A stretch of DNA of 61,213 bases, taken from the NCBI GenBank assembly GCA_033765305.1, contig JANRID010000061.1, positions 1 to 61,213 on the forward strand. The letters run 5' to 3'. Numbering within the stretch: position 1 is the stretch's first letter; every line of letters begins with the position of its first letter. The translations under genes and the position numbers were made by a program. The notes beneath the pieces were generated by a model. It was not told the origin of the DNA. It ran no database searches and saw only the letters and a list, made by a program, of their open reading frames with translations. Shown one piece after another: positions 44,123 to 52,415 of the stretch. Origin of the DNA: RDXT01 sp033765305. GTDB lineage: Bacteria; Bacteroidota; Bacteroidia; J057.

Positions 44123-45139
44123 TTAATTTTCCGGCAGCCATTCCAGCACCAGCCCGCCAATGGAGAGGCCTGCAGCTGTGCCCATAAGGGCAAAGCGCCT
44201 GCCCGGCCCCAGGGCCCCGGCCCGGATGGCGTCGTGCAGACCGAGCGGGATCGAGGCTGCAATGCAGTTGCCGTAGTGCTCCAGATTGGTCCAGACCTGA
44301 TCCTCCCGCAGCCCGGCCAGCTTCTGGAAGAAGGCAAGCCCTACCCGGCTGGCCTGATGGGGGATGATAAGGTCCGTTTCGGCCAGGGCAAAGGGCAGCG
44401 GCGCGTACAGGTCCCGGAGAAAATCCGGCAGCTGCTCCATGGCCATGCGCAGCACCTCGCGGCCTTTCATGTGGAAGGTGAATGCGGTTCCGGGCAGGCT
44501 GCGGTCGATGGGGTGCAGGGCATTGCCGCCGCCGGGCACCATCGTGAATGCAGCGCCCTGCGGGAAGGTGCGCATCAGCGCCCCCAGCACCCGGATGCTG
44601 CCGGGGCTGCCCGGCTCTGCCGCTTCGATGACCGCAGCGGCTGCGCCGTCGGCCAGCAGGGTGAAGGTTTCCTCGTCCGAGGGGTCCAGGCTCCGCGACG
44701 CGATCTCCGCCGTCACGATGGCGATCCGGCGGTAGCGCCCGGCCGCCATCAGGGCCGTTGCCACATCGAGGGCCGTGACGAAGCTCAGGCAGGTAGCATC
44801 CACGTCGAAGCAGGGCGCGCTGCCGGGCGGCAGGCCCATGCTGCCGGGGATCAGGCAGGCCTGGTGGGGGATGGGATGGTCAAAGCTGCCGGCGGCGCTG
44901 ATGAGAAGATCGAGGTCTGCATACTGCAGCCCGGCTTCGCCGAGGGCGGCCTGGAGCGCCTGCGCGCCCATGGAGGCGCAGCTTTCGCCCGGGCCTGCGA
45001 AGTGCCGGGCCGCTACGCCCGAGCGCTGCAGCGCGAATCCGGCGGGCAGGCCCGCCCGCGATTCCAGTTCGGCAGAGGAGACCGGCGCGCCAGGCAGGTA
45101 GGCGCCCGTGCCCAGGATCCGGAAATGACGTTCAGACAT
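44123..45139 (-). CDS. Beta-ketoacyl-ACP synthase III-like condensing enzyme
   Basis: A 338-residue thiolase-fold enzyme. The catalytic triad is intact: Cys117 in DVDATCLSF, His261 in IIPHQASR, Asn291 in YGNCIAASIPLG. The overall plan is FabH/KAS III, but DATCLSFVTALDVA and the context (an adenylate-forming ligase and an MBL hydrolase encoded directly upstream) suggest a secondary condensing enzyme rather than the housekeeping FabH. It probably accepts an acyl-CoA or acyl-ACP starter. Spacing to the ligase gene is 27 nt. Confidence 0.88.
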   Translation of the reverse strand: MSERHFRILGTGAYLPGAPVSSAELESRAGLPAGFALQRSGVAARHFAGPGESCASMGAQALQAALGEAGLQYADLDLLISAAGSFDHPIPHQACLIPGSMGLPPGSAPCFDVDATCLSFVTALDVATALMAAGRYRRIAIVTAEIASRSLDPSDEETFTLLADGAAAAVIEAAEPGSPGSIRVLGALMRTFPQGAAFTMVPGGGNALHPIDRSLPGTAFTFHMKGREVLRMAMEQLPDFLRDLYAPLPFALAETDLIIPHQASRVGLAFFQKLAGLREDQVWTNLEHYGNCIAASIPLGLHDAIRAGALGPGRRFALMGTAAGLSIGGLVLEWLPEN

Positions 45140-45166
45140 GGGAAAGAAATGGATGGTGGGGGTCGT

Positions 45167-46483
45167 TCAGCCTGCCGGCGGAGTCCAGGTCCGGCTGACT
45201 CTGCGCAGCTTCCGGCCTTCCTGAGGCGGCAGCAGGCCGCCAGGCCGGATCTGCACAGGCGTGAGGTTCATACGCTGAAACAGGGCTCCGAGGTTGCGCA
45301 TCATCGGCTCCAGCAGCGCTTCCGGGCCGTTGAAGTGCACCACGACCTCGTCCGGCCCCGTCTGCACCGCCTGGTAGTCCTCTACCGCCGGATCTGCCTG
45401 GATCAGCGCCCGCCTCACAAAGTCCGGGAATACCGTCTGGAGCGTGCCTGCCTGGTCCCGCAGCAGAAACACATCGTCCAGGCGCCCCTCGATGGCGCCG
45501 ATGGCCTCGAAGGGCGAGCCGCAGGGGCAGGGCACCGCAGGCGGCAGGATCAGGTCGTCCAGCTCGTAGCGCACCACGGGCTGCGTGCGCCGCGTCAGGT
45601 CGGTGATGATGGGGAAATAGCGCGTGCGGTGCTCGTCCGCGTAGCGTTTTTCGAGCAGAATCAGGTCTTCATTCCAGTGCAGCGTCCCCAGGCGGCAGGT
45701 GCAGGCCAGAAATCCCTCGGTGCATTGGTACACCTGATGAATCTCCTGCCCGAAGGCCTGTGCGCACAGCTCCCGGTCGCGGGGCTCCAGCACCTCGGCG
45801 ACGGAGATCACACGCTCCGGGCGGATGGCGAGCGCGCCCCGGAGCTGCGCATCCGCGATGATCCGCAGCATGGAGGGCTGGGCGATGAGCAGATCGGGCT
45901 GAAAGGCATGGAGGCGGCTCAGGTTGCGCTCCGCCGGCTCCAGCAGGTCGAAAAAGGCAAATTCCAGCAGCGAGGAGCGCACGGAACTGTAGAGGTTGCT
46001 GTTGGCGCGGAGGAAAAAGGCCAGCCGGCGCCTGCGCAGGGAGCGTGGCGGGGCCACGCGGTGGAACATCATCGCCGCCCAGCGGGCGCGCTCGCCGGGC
46101 GATACGAGGAAGATGCCCCGGTTGCCGGAGGTGCCGGTGGAGAGGCCCACGGTGATGCCGCGCAGGGTAGGGGAGAAGTCGCGGCTGCGCTCCGCCTCCA
46201 GCGCCAGGGCGTAGGCTTCTTCCAGGGCGATGCCGGCCGTGTTGATGCGGCTGAATGCGTCCATGAAGCTCCGCTTCCGCATGACCGGCAGGCGGCGCCA
46301 GTCGCCGCCCGCTGCCGCCAGCGCCTCGCGGTACCAGGGCGAGCGGCGGCGCAGCCAGCGCAGCAGCTTCCGCAGCGCCCGGCGCTGCCGGGCTTCCACC
46401 TGCGCCCGGCTGGCCGGGTCGCCCGGCCAAAACCGGAACCGCAGCCAGTGCAGCAGCACCTGAAGTTTGAAGAGCAGTTGCAT
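45167..46483 (-). CDS. F390 synthetase-related / PaaK-like adenylate-forming enzyme
   Basis: A 438-residue member of the F390 synthetase/phenylacetate-CoA ligase-like group. Visible are the adenylation P-loop GLSTGTSGNRGIFLVSPGE (about 125-143), EVLEPRDRELCAQAFG, YQCTEGFLACTC, LTRRTQPVVRYELDDLI and the Cys-rich PCPCGSPFEAIGAIEGRLDD typical of PaaK-like enzymes. It likely activates a carboxylic acid as the acyl-adenylate. The start ATG 46483-46481 is at MQLLFKLQVLLHWLRFRFW; the upstream frame overlaps the MBL gene. It lies between the MBL hydrolase and KAS III-like genes, 41 and 27 nt away. Confidence 0.85.
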   Translation of the reverse strand: MQLLFKLQVLLHWLRFRFWPGDPASRAQVEARQRRALRKLLRWLRRRSPWYREALAAAGGDWRRLPVMRKRSFMDAFSRINTAGIALEEAYALALEAERSRDFSPTLRGITVGLSTGTSGNRGIFLVSPGERARWAAMMFHRVAPPRSLRRRRLAFFLRANSNLYSSVRSSLLEFAFFDLLEPAERNLSRLHAFQPDLLIAQPSMLRIIADAQLRGALAIRPERVISVAEVLEPRDRELCAQAFGQEIHQVYQCTEGFLACTCRLGTLHWNEDLILLEKRYADEHRTRYFPIITDLTRRTQPVVRYELDDLILPPAVPCPCGSPFEAIGAIEGRLDDVFLLRDQAGTLQTVFPDFVRRALIQADPAVEDYQAVQTGPDEVVVHFNGPEALLEPMMRNLGALFQRMNLTPVQIRPGGLLPPQEGRKLRRVSRTWTPPAG

Positions 46484-46524
46484 GATCCGGAGGGCGATGG
46501 GGTGGAACGGGCAAACGGCGGCGC

Positions 46525-47358
46525 TCAGTATGCGCCGATCCGCGCCTCGAAGACTTCCGGGCAATGGCAGGGCAGAATCGGCAGCTCCGGCCGCCGGCGG
46601 TGCAGCGCATGCAGCTGCTCCAGGCTGCGGCGGAAGGCCGCCGGATCGTCCATCACCAGCCGCGCCAGCGGAAAGGGCATGCGCAGCGACCGGTACGAGC
46701 GGCTCACCCAGCAGGCGTCCGCCGCCAGCAGCACCTCGCCTTCGGTGTCCGTGCGCAGCACGGCGCCCATCTGCCCCCGCGCATGGCCGGGCAGCGGCAG
46801 CATCCGGATGCTGCCGTCGCCGAAGAGGTCGTAGGCCTGCGGCCAGTCCTCCCAGGCGTCCGCAGGGCATTGCTCCACGGGCAGGGCCCGTTCCAGGAAA
46901 TCATCCGGGAAATCGCCTTTCAGCACGCCCTTGGCGGCCGCCTCCCGCTCGCTGTGGCTGCGGAAGTATTCGATCGCTGCTTCCGAGCACCAGATCCGGG
47001 CCGCCGGAAAGCTGCGCAGCCCGCCGCTGTGGTCGGTGTGCAGGTGCGTGAGCAGGATGTGGCGGATGTCTTCGGGCCGGATGCCCAGCTGGCCGAGCTT
47101 CCGCGCCGCCGTCTGCTCCGGCAGCAGGGTCATGGGCGTGGCGTAGCGCAGAAACCGGGCCGGCCAGCGGCGGGTCAGCGCCTGAAACTGCATGCCGTAG
47201 CCGGTGTCGAGCAGGATGGGGCCTTCCTGCGGATGGCGGATCAGGGCCCAGGCGGCCGGCACGCGGACCCTGCGCAGGGTGCCGCCAGCGGCCATAAACC
47301 AGTCCGGCGCCGTGCAATAGCCCGACGAGAACAGCTGAAAGGATACGTAGGCAGACAT
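46525..47358 (-). CDS. MBL-fold metallo-hydrolase
   Basis: A 277-residue metallo-beta-lactamase-fold hydrolase. It has the metal motif THLHTDHSGG (His105, His107, Asp109, His110), the third His in LPLPGHARGQMG, Asp in LLAADACW and the final His in ILPCHCPEVF. The layout resembles N-acyl homoserine lactonase/quorum-quenching relatives, but the substrate is unknown. A TACCTTTG promoter element lies 25 nt upstream. It appears to begin a three-gene unit with the adenylate-forming enzyme and the KAS III-like enzyme. Confidence 0.88.
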   Translation of the reverse strand: MSAYVSFQLFSSGYCTAPDWFMAAGGTLRRVRVPAAWALIRHPQEGPILLDTGYGMQFQALTRRWPARFLRYATPMTLLPEQTAARKLGQLGIRPEDIRHILLTHLHTDHSGGLRSFPAARIWCSEAAIEYFRSHSEREAAAKGVLKGDFPDDFLERALPVEQCPADAWEDWPQAYDLFGDGSIRMLPLPGHARGQMGAVLRTDTEGEVLLAADACWVSRSYRSLRMPFPLARLVMDDPAAFRRSLEQLHALHRRRPELPILPCHCPEVFEARIGAY

Positions 47359-47381
47359 ACGGAAAGGAAGATGGGGCTGGC

Positions 47382-47400
47382 GCAAAGGTAGGGAAAATCC
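47382..47400 (-). promoter_or_regulatory. Putative promoter of the MBL gene
   Basis: Minus-strand GGATTTTCCCTACCTTTGC contains the perfect -7 box TACCTTTG. The same 19-mer, with one mismatch, occurs upstream of the small membrane gene at 58674-58692. Confidence 0.5.
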
Positions 47401-47433
47401 TGTGCCGCACGATCTCCGTTCCCGCTGGCGGGA

Positions 47434-48789
47434 TCAGGCGTCGGCGAGGTATTCCTCCATCAGTTCCTCCGCCAGACCGAAATCGAGGGCATCCGGATCG
47501 CTCAGCCCGCGCGCGATCAGCTCGTCCACCAGCCAGTCGTTGCGTTCGCCGCGCTGGCGCGCCTCCTCGTACGGAATCCGGGTGAAGGACACCAGCTCGT
47601 AGCGCGTGCGGTACTGCGGAAAGCGCTGGCCCAGCTGGTGCTCGATCCGCTTGCGGAAGCGGAATTCCGGGTCGCTGACCAGGTCGCGCATTTCGATGAA
47701 GTTCTCCAGCGCCATGTCGGCGATGGCTTCCGCATTGGGCTTGCGGAGGGCCTGATAATCAGACAGAATACGCGGCCAGTCCGGCGCATAGAGGTCGATC
47801 AGGCGGCTCAGCGCCGAGCAGTCCTCGAAAGCGGCGTTCATCCCCTGGCCGAAGAAGGGCACAATGGCATGCGCCGCATCGCCGATGAGCGCGATCCGGC
47901 TGCCGGCAGTCCAGGGATAGCAGCGCATGGTGACCAGGGCGCTGGTGGGATTTTCGAAGAATTCCGTCTCCAGCTCCGGCATCAGGGCCAGCGCGTCGGG
48001 AAACTGCTCCCGGAAAAAAGCCCGGACCCGGTCCGGCGTATCGAGCGCGGCAAAGCTCTGGCTGTCGCCGTCGAAGGCCAGAAAGAGGGTGCAGGTAAAG
48101 GTGCCGTCCGGATTGGGCAGGGCAATCATCATGAACGACTCGCGGGGCCAGATATGCAGGGCATTGGGCTCCATGCGGAACTGCCCGCCGGCATCCGGCG
48201 GGATGGTCAGCTCTTTGTAGCCGTGTTCGAGGTAGTCCTGGGAGAAATTGAAGCGGGGCAGCTTCTGCATGGCGTAGCGGACCGCCGAGAAGGCGCCGTC
48301 GCAGGCCAGGGTGATGCTGCCCGGCGCGTCGGCCAGCTGGCCGGTGGCCTGATCCCGCAGGCGGATGGCGCCGCTGTCCAGGTCCACGGCTTCGCAGGTA
48401 TGCTGAAACCGGATTTCCACCCCCGGAAACGACTCCGCAAGCGTCATCAGCCGCTTGTTCAGTTCCCCGCGCGAGACCGAGTAGATGCACTGCTGGCCGT
48501 CGCTGCTGTAGGGCTGAAAATTCGGTGTGCCGTCCACGGGATGCACCATGCGCCCGTACATGGGAATGGCCAGCGGCATAATTTCCTCATACAGACCGGT
48601 TTCCTGCAAGGCGTGCAGCCCCCGTGCCGAGAGGGCGAGGTTGATCGAACGGCCGGCGGATACGCCGCCGAGGCGCATATCGGGCCGCCGCTCGAACACC
48701 GTGGTGCGGTAGCCCTTGCGGGCGAGGTACACGGCCATGAGCGAGCCCGCCAGCCCGGCGCCGATGAGGTTGATATGGGGGGTATGCAT
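47434..48789 (-). CDS. kmo: Kynurenine 3-monooxygenase
   Basis: A 451-residue FAD-dependent aromatic hydroxylase. It has the Rossmann motif INLIGAGLAGSLMAVYLARKGY, GRSINLALSARGLHAL, YSVSRGELNKRLM, HGYKELTIPPDAGG, the FAD site GSRIALIGDAAHAIVPFFGQGMNAAFEDC and the C-terminal helical ERNDWLVDELI region. The SINLALSARG and YKEL signatures separate Kmo from general salicylate-type hydroxylases. It hydroxylates L-kynurenine, on the tryptophan-to-quinolinate (NAD) route or in catabolism. Its start is 12 nt past the mqnA stop. No other kynurenine-pathway gene is in view. Confidence 0.9.
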   Translation of the reverse strand: MHTPHINLIGAGLAGSLMAVYLARKGYRTTVFERRPDMRLGGVSAGRSINLALSARGLHALQETGLYEEIMPLAIPMYGRMVHPVDGTPNFQPYSSDGQQCIYSVSRGELNKRLMTLAESFPGVEIRFQHTCEAVDLDSGAIRLRDQATGQLADAPGSITLACDGAFSAVRYAMQKLPRFNFSQDYLEHGYKELTIPPDAGGQFRMEPNALHIWPRESFMMIALPNPDGTFTCTLFLAFDGDSQSFAALDTPDRVRAFFREQFPDALALMPELETEFFENPTSALVTMRCYPWTAGSRIALIGDAAHAIVPFFGQGMNAAFEDCSALSRLIDLYAPDWPRILSDYQALRKPNAEAIADMALENFIEMRDLVSDPEFRFRKRIEHQLGQRFPQYRTRYELVSFTRIPYEEARQRGERNDWLVDELIARGLSDPDALDFGLAEELMEEYLADA

Positions 48790-48801
48790 CCGCCTGAACG
48801 G

Positions 48802-49584
48802 TTAAGCTTGCCGTACGGCTGCCGGTTCGAGCGCTGCAGCCAGGGTCAGAAACAGCCCGAGCGCCCGGTGCCGGGCCGCCGTAAAGCGGTAGTCAATATA
48901 GCGGGTCAGATAGGTCTTCGCAAATTCAGGGGGCAATTGATCGTGCGCGGCCCAGCGCTCCGCGCTGGCGCCGGCCTGCTGCACGCCTGCTTCGAGCGCC
49001 GCATCGATCCGGCGCAGCATGCCGGGGCTGATGCGGCCCGGCCGGCAGGCCCATACCGCGAAGGCAAAAGGCAGGCCCGTGAGGTCCTTCCAGCAGGCCG
49101 AAAGGTCGTACACCTGGGGGTAGAGGTCGCGGAGGCGGATGGCCTCATCGCCGATGGCGACGCCGCCGGTGCGTCCCCGGATGCGGTCGAAGCGGCGCAC
49201 CTCCGGCAGCTCCAGCCGCAGCTCCCGTTTCCAGTAGTGCTTCAGCAGGATCTGCACCAGCAGGTTGGAGCTGCGCGAATGGCGGTCGAGCAGGAGGCTG
49301 TCCAGCTGTTCCACCGGTTCTTCGGCGAAGAGAAACACCGAATGCACCGGGCCGTCGGCGCCGATGCAGTAATCGGGCAGCACCTGCAGCTCCGGCCGGC
49401 CGGCCAGGGCGCCGGCAGGCAGGAGGGCCAGGTCGCAGCGGCCGCTGAAGAGCGCCTCGGCGCATTGGGCCGGGGGCAGCAGCAGCAGCTCCAGCTCTGC
49501 CGGTTCCGGCCCGAACGCGGCCTGCAGGCCGTCGAGGAAGGGGCGCGTGTTCAGGTAGGACACCAGGGCAATCCGGACAGCCAT
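48802..49584 (-). CDS. mqnA: Menaquinone biosynthesis chorismate dehydratase MqnA
   Basis: A 260-residue protein of the MqnA/MqnD periplasmic-binding-like fold. IALVSYLNTRPF at the start, CDLALLPAGALAG, CIGADGPVHSVFLFAEEP and HSRSSNLLVQILLKHYW are MqnA-type. It dehydrates chorismate to 3-enolpyruvylbenzoate, the first step of the futalosine pathway for menaquinone. The gene lies 11 nt after the histidine phosphatase gene and shares the strand with mqnE. Confidence 0.9.
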   Translation of the reverse strand: MAVRIALVSYLNTRPFLDGLQAAFGPEPAELELLLLPPAQCAEALFSGRCDLALLPAGALAGRPELQVLPDYCIGADGPVHSVFLFAEEPVEQLDSLLLDRHSRSSNLLVQILLKHYWKRELRLELPEVRRFDRIRGRTGGVAIGDEAIRLRDLYPQVYDLSACWKDLTGLPFAFAVWACRPGRISPGMLRRIDAALEAGVQQAGASAERWAAHDQLPPEFAKTYLTRYIDYRFTAARHRALGLFLTLAAALEPAAVRQA

Positions 49585-49595
49585 AGGCTTGATTT

Positions 49596-50219
49596 TCAGG
49601 CGCTCACAGGGTCAAGGTGCCGGACGTCGTTGTGCAGCTCCAGGGTGCAGGCGCCGTCGGGCGCCATCTGCACGATGCTCAGGGCCGTGTTGTGGTGGCT
49701 GAAGCGCTCCATCTCCTGCAGGGAGCCGTGGATGAGCATGCTCAGGATCACGCGGAGCTGCCGCCCGTGCGAGCAGAGCAGGATGCGGCCCTCCGGGTAG
49801 CGCACCGGCAGGGACCGGAAGAAGCCTTCGGCCCGGGCCCAGGCTTCGAGCGGCGATTCGCCCCCGTCCACCCGCTCGTCGAGGTAGCCCTGCGCCCAGC
49901 GGTCGAGGATGTGGCGGAATGCATGCTTGAAGGACTCCGAAGGCGTGCTGCCTTCGTGGATGCCCCAGCCGAATTCATCCAGGCCCCGCTCCGCCTGCGG
50001 CGTATAGCCGAGCGTATGCCAGAACGACATCGTCTGGTGGGTCCGGCGCAGGGTGCTCACATAGACCGCGTCGAAGGGCTCGCTCCGGTAGAAGTCGAAG
50101 AAGGCTTCGGCCTGGCGCAGGCCCTCCTCGTTGAGGTCCGAGTCGATGCCGCTGCCCTGCACAATGCCGAGGCGGTTGTATTCCGTTTCTCCGTGGCGGA
50201 GGAAATAAAGAGTCGTCAT
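49596..50219 (-). CDS. Histidine phosphatase family protein
   Basis: A 207-residue phosphoglycerate mutase-like phosphatase. The catalytic LRHGETEYN (phospho-acceptor His9) is followed by STLRRTHQTM, the acid and Arg residues DEFGWGIHEG, and the second His in LLCSHGRQLRVIL. The substrate is not evident; proteins of this size include broad phosphatases and GpmB-like or alpha-ribazole phosphatases. It lies between mqnE and mqnA with 24- and 11-nt spacers, so it may be co-transcribed with menaquinone genes without being part of that pathway. Confidence 0.88.
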   Translation of the reverse strand: MTTLYFLRHGETEYNRLGIVQGSGIDSDLNEEGLRQAEAFFDFYRSEPFDAVYVSTLRRTHQTMSFWHTLGYTPQAERGLDEFGWGIHEGSTPSESFKHAFRHILDRWAQGYLDERVDGGESPLEAWARAEGFFRSLPVRYPEGRILLCSHGRQLRVILSMLIHGSLQEMERFSHHNTALSIVQMAPDGACTLELHNDVRHLDPVSA

Positions 50220-50243
50220 AGAGCGGGTGGGTCGGATGCGCCT

Positions 50244-51389
50244 TCAGGCAGCCGCTTCGGCTTCGGTGTAGGCGTGGAGGATGTGGTAGAGGGTATCGCG
50301 CTCGAAGGCTTCCATGCCTGCGCCCCGGATGAGGTCCACCAGTTCGGCGGTGCTCATGGCGGGGTTCTGCTCCTCGGCGCCGGCCATGGAGTAGATCCTG
50401 GTGGTATCGTCGATGGTGCCGTCGATGTCGTTGACGCCGAAAGTCAGGGCCAGCTGGGCAGTGCGCCGCCCGATCATGGGCCAGTAGGCTTTCAGGTGGG
50501 GGAAATTGTCGAGGTAGATGCGGGCCACGGCATAATTCCGCAGGTCTTCCACCACGGAAACCTCCGGCAGGTGGGAAAGCTCGTTGTTTTTGTTGCGGAA
50601 TTTGAGGGGAATGAAGGTCTGAAAGCCCCCCGTCTCGTCCTGGAGTTCGCGCAATTGCCGCATGTGGTCGATCCGGTGCCGGTATTGCTCGATATGGCCG
50701 TAGAGCATGGTCGCATTGGAGCGCAGGCCCAGCTCGTGAGACACGCGGTGCAGCTCCAGCCATTCATCGCCGCTGCATTTCCCGCCGGCAATCTGGTCGC
50801 GGATCTCCGGGTGGAAAATCTCTGCGCCGCCGCCCGGCAGCGAATCCAGCCCGGCATCGATCATGGCCTGCATGCCTTCGCGGTAGCTGACCTTGGCCTT
50901 TTTGAAGATGTAGTGGTATTCGACCGGCGTGAGCGCCTTGACGTGCAGCTCGGGGCGGTGGGCCTTGATGGCGCGGAAGAGGTCCTGGTAGAACTGGAAG
51001 TCGTACTGCGGCAGGACCCCGCCGACGATATGCACCTCGGTGACCGGCTGGCCGTCGTACTTGCGGACCTGCTCCATCATCTCGTCGAGGGTGCTTTCCC
51101 AGCCGTCCTCGCGCTTTTTGATGCGGCGGGAATAGGAGCAGAAGGTGCAGGTATAGAGGCAGACGTTGGTCGGCTCCAGGTGGAAGTTGCGGTTGAAATA
51201 GGTGCTGCGGCCGTGGAGGCGGGTGCGGATGTGGTGAGCGAGCAGACCGAGGAGGGGGAGTTCGGCGTGTTCGTAGAGCCAGAGGCCCTCCTCGTCGGTG
51301 ATGCGCTCCCGGCGGAGCACTTTTTCTGCAATATGCTGAGCTTCAGCAGATAGGCTTCGGCGTTCGAGAAGCGGTTCGAGCAGGTGCAT
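50244..51389 (-). CDS. mqnE: Aminofutalosine synthase MqnE
   Basis: A 381-residue radical SAM enzyme. The 4Fe-4S motif is C77-x3-C81-x2-C84 in NVCLYTCTFCSY, followed by EVHIVGGVLPQYDF, LPGGGAEIFHPEIRDQI and SNATMLYGHIE, as in MqnE and relatives. It adds 3-enolpyruvylbenzoate to SAM to form aminofutalosine, the second step of the futalosine pathway. MqnC is a paralogue, but the NVCLYTCTFCSYSRRI and GWESTLDEM pattern fits MqnE better. ATG 51389-51387 (MHLLEP) is used; upstream codons run into repeat DNA. Confidence 0.88.
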   Translation of the reverse strand: MHLLEPLLERRSLSAEAQHIAEKVLRRERITDEEGLWLYEHAELPLLGLLAHHIRTRLHGRSTYFNRNFHLEPTNVCLYTCTFCSYSRRIKKREDGWESTLDEMMEQVRKYDGQPVTEVHIVGGVLPQYDFQFYQDLFRAIKAHRPELHVKALTPVEYHYIFKKAKVSYREGMQAMIDAGLDSLPGGGAEIFHPEIRDQIAGGKCSGDEWLELHRVSHELGLRSNATMLYGHIEQYRHRIDHMRQLRELQDETGGFQTFIPLKFRNKNNELSHLPEVSVVEDLRNYAVARIYLDNFPHLKAYWPMIGRRTAQLALTFGVNDIDGTIDDTTRIYSMAGAEEQNPAMSTAELVDLIRGAGMEAFERDTLYHILHAYTEAEAAA

Positions 51390-51556
51390 GGACGCGGGAT
51401 CAGGAGTTCGGCGCGGATGGGCGCAAGTTACAAATTTTTCTGAAAGTTCTGTACGATTCCTACGGGCAGGGAGCCGGCAAGGTTGCTGCAAAAGTAGGCA
51501 GGCCCTGTCCGGCCTGCAACGCCGCGAAACGCTTTCGCCACGGCGGCCTGGTCCAA

Positions 51557-51715
51557 CCGCAAGGGGCGCAAAGGGACGCAAAGCAGTGCGGTGCCGGCGT
51601 TCTGCGCCATCCTTGCAGCCTGCTGCCGGTATAGTCCGCGCAAGGGGCGCAAAGGGGGTGCATAGCAGTGCAGTTTTGGCTTTCTGCGCCATCCTTGCTA
51701 CCTTCTGCCGGTGCA
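51557..51715. repeat. 81-nt direct repeat pair of the AAGGGGCGCAAAGGG family
   Basis: Units 51557-51637 and 51638-51715 share CGCAAGGGGCGCAAAGGG, AGCAGTGC, TTCTGCGCCATCCTTGC and TCTGCCGG (CTGCTGCCGG in the first copy) in the same order. They are about 80 percent identical by eye. It is the same core as at 142-234. They lie in a 459-nt gap (51390-51848) without genes. Confidence 0.8.
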
Positions 51716-51743
51716 GAGGAGGCAGGGCGAAGCCCGCACCTCC

Positions 51744-51848
51744 TCAAGTGGGCTCAGACACCCCCAACCCCCTCAAAGGGGCTCTGCACCCCCAAATCCA
51801 GTCTTTCTACTTGATACTGAATACTTTCTACTTTCTACTTTCTGCTCC
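51744..51848. repeat. Composite repeat: CCCCCTCAAAGGGG module plus heptamers
   Basis: It contains CCCCCAACCCCCTCAAAGGGG (51760-51781) and then TACTTGATACTGAATAC and TTTCTAC heptamers. Read on the other strand, this corresponds piece by piece to the element at 55181-55346 (heptamers, TATCAAGT, AAGACTGG, then CCCCCTTGAGGGGGTTG). Confidence 0.7.
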
Positions 51849-52391
51849 ATGCGTTTCCTCCTCCTCCTGCTCCTCCTCAGCGCCTGCACCCCCCGCCTCG
51901 CCAGCCTGCGCAACGTGCACCGCTACCGCCTGCCCGCCGGCAGCAGCGCCCGCGAACTGCTGGTCATTCCCGCGTACCTCGACAACCGGGCCGCCTGCGT
52001 GAGCCCGGAGCGGGAGCTGCGGATCAGCCATTTCAGCCTGGGCAGCCTGTCGGAGCACGTGGAGGAGCCCGTGATGTCGCCCGGCGGCCAGTGGCTGGCG
52101 CTCATCAGCGTCGGCGAGGGGCATCCGGTGCTTGATGTATACGAGACGGAAGCGGTGGTGGAAGCCATTCTGAGCGGTGCGGCGGAGCTGGCCCCTGCGC
52201 AGAGCCTGAATCCGTACCCCGGCCTGATCTCGGGCCTGCGCTGGCTGGACGCCCACACGCTGCGCTTCGGGAGCGACGCCGACTTCAGCCGGCTCGACCC
52301 GGAAAGCGGCGGCGTGCCCTATCCGGATCTGGAGGCGGAAGCCCCGGTGCGGAGCTGGCGCTACGACGTGCGCAGCGGCCGGGCGGAGTAG
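51849..52391 (+). CDS. Hypothetical lipoprotein
   Basis: A 180-residue protein with a lipoprotein signal (MRFLLLLLLLSAC, Cys13). The mature part has blocks resembling a beta-propeller fragment (EPVMSPGGQWLALISVGEGHPVLDVYETEAVVEAI, SGLRWLDAHTLRFGSDAD), so it may be a short WD40/PD40-like domain. No family is firmly recognised. The stop TAG (52389-52391) lies within a 28-bp palindromic repeat, so the last residues (SGRAE) abut the repeat. The ATG follows a heptamer-repeat element. Confidence 0.7.
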   Translation: MRFLLLLLLLSACTPRLASLRNVHRYRLPAGSSARELLVIPAYLDNRAACVSPERELRISHFSLGSLSEHVEEPVMSPGGQWLALISVGEGHPVLDVYETEAVVEAILSGAAELAPAQSLNPYPGLISGLRWLDAHTLRFGSDADFSRLDPESGGVPYPDLEAEAPVRSWRYDVRSGRAE

Positions 52392-52415
52392 AGACGCGAT
52401 GCATCGCGTCTCTAC
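52388..52415. repeat. 28-bp perfect palindromic repeat
   Basis: GTAGAGACGCGATG followed immediately by its reverse complement. A degraded half-copy ATCGCATCTTTACA follows at 52421-52434. Palindromes of this sequence type are known as dispersed intergenic repeats in several bacterial phyla. It includes the stop codon of the lipoprotein gene and may act as its terminator. Confidence 0.8.

Noticed and set aside
43781..46834. 1017-codon plus-strand frame
   Set aside because: Spans three well-supported minus-strand genes and lacks any domain.
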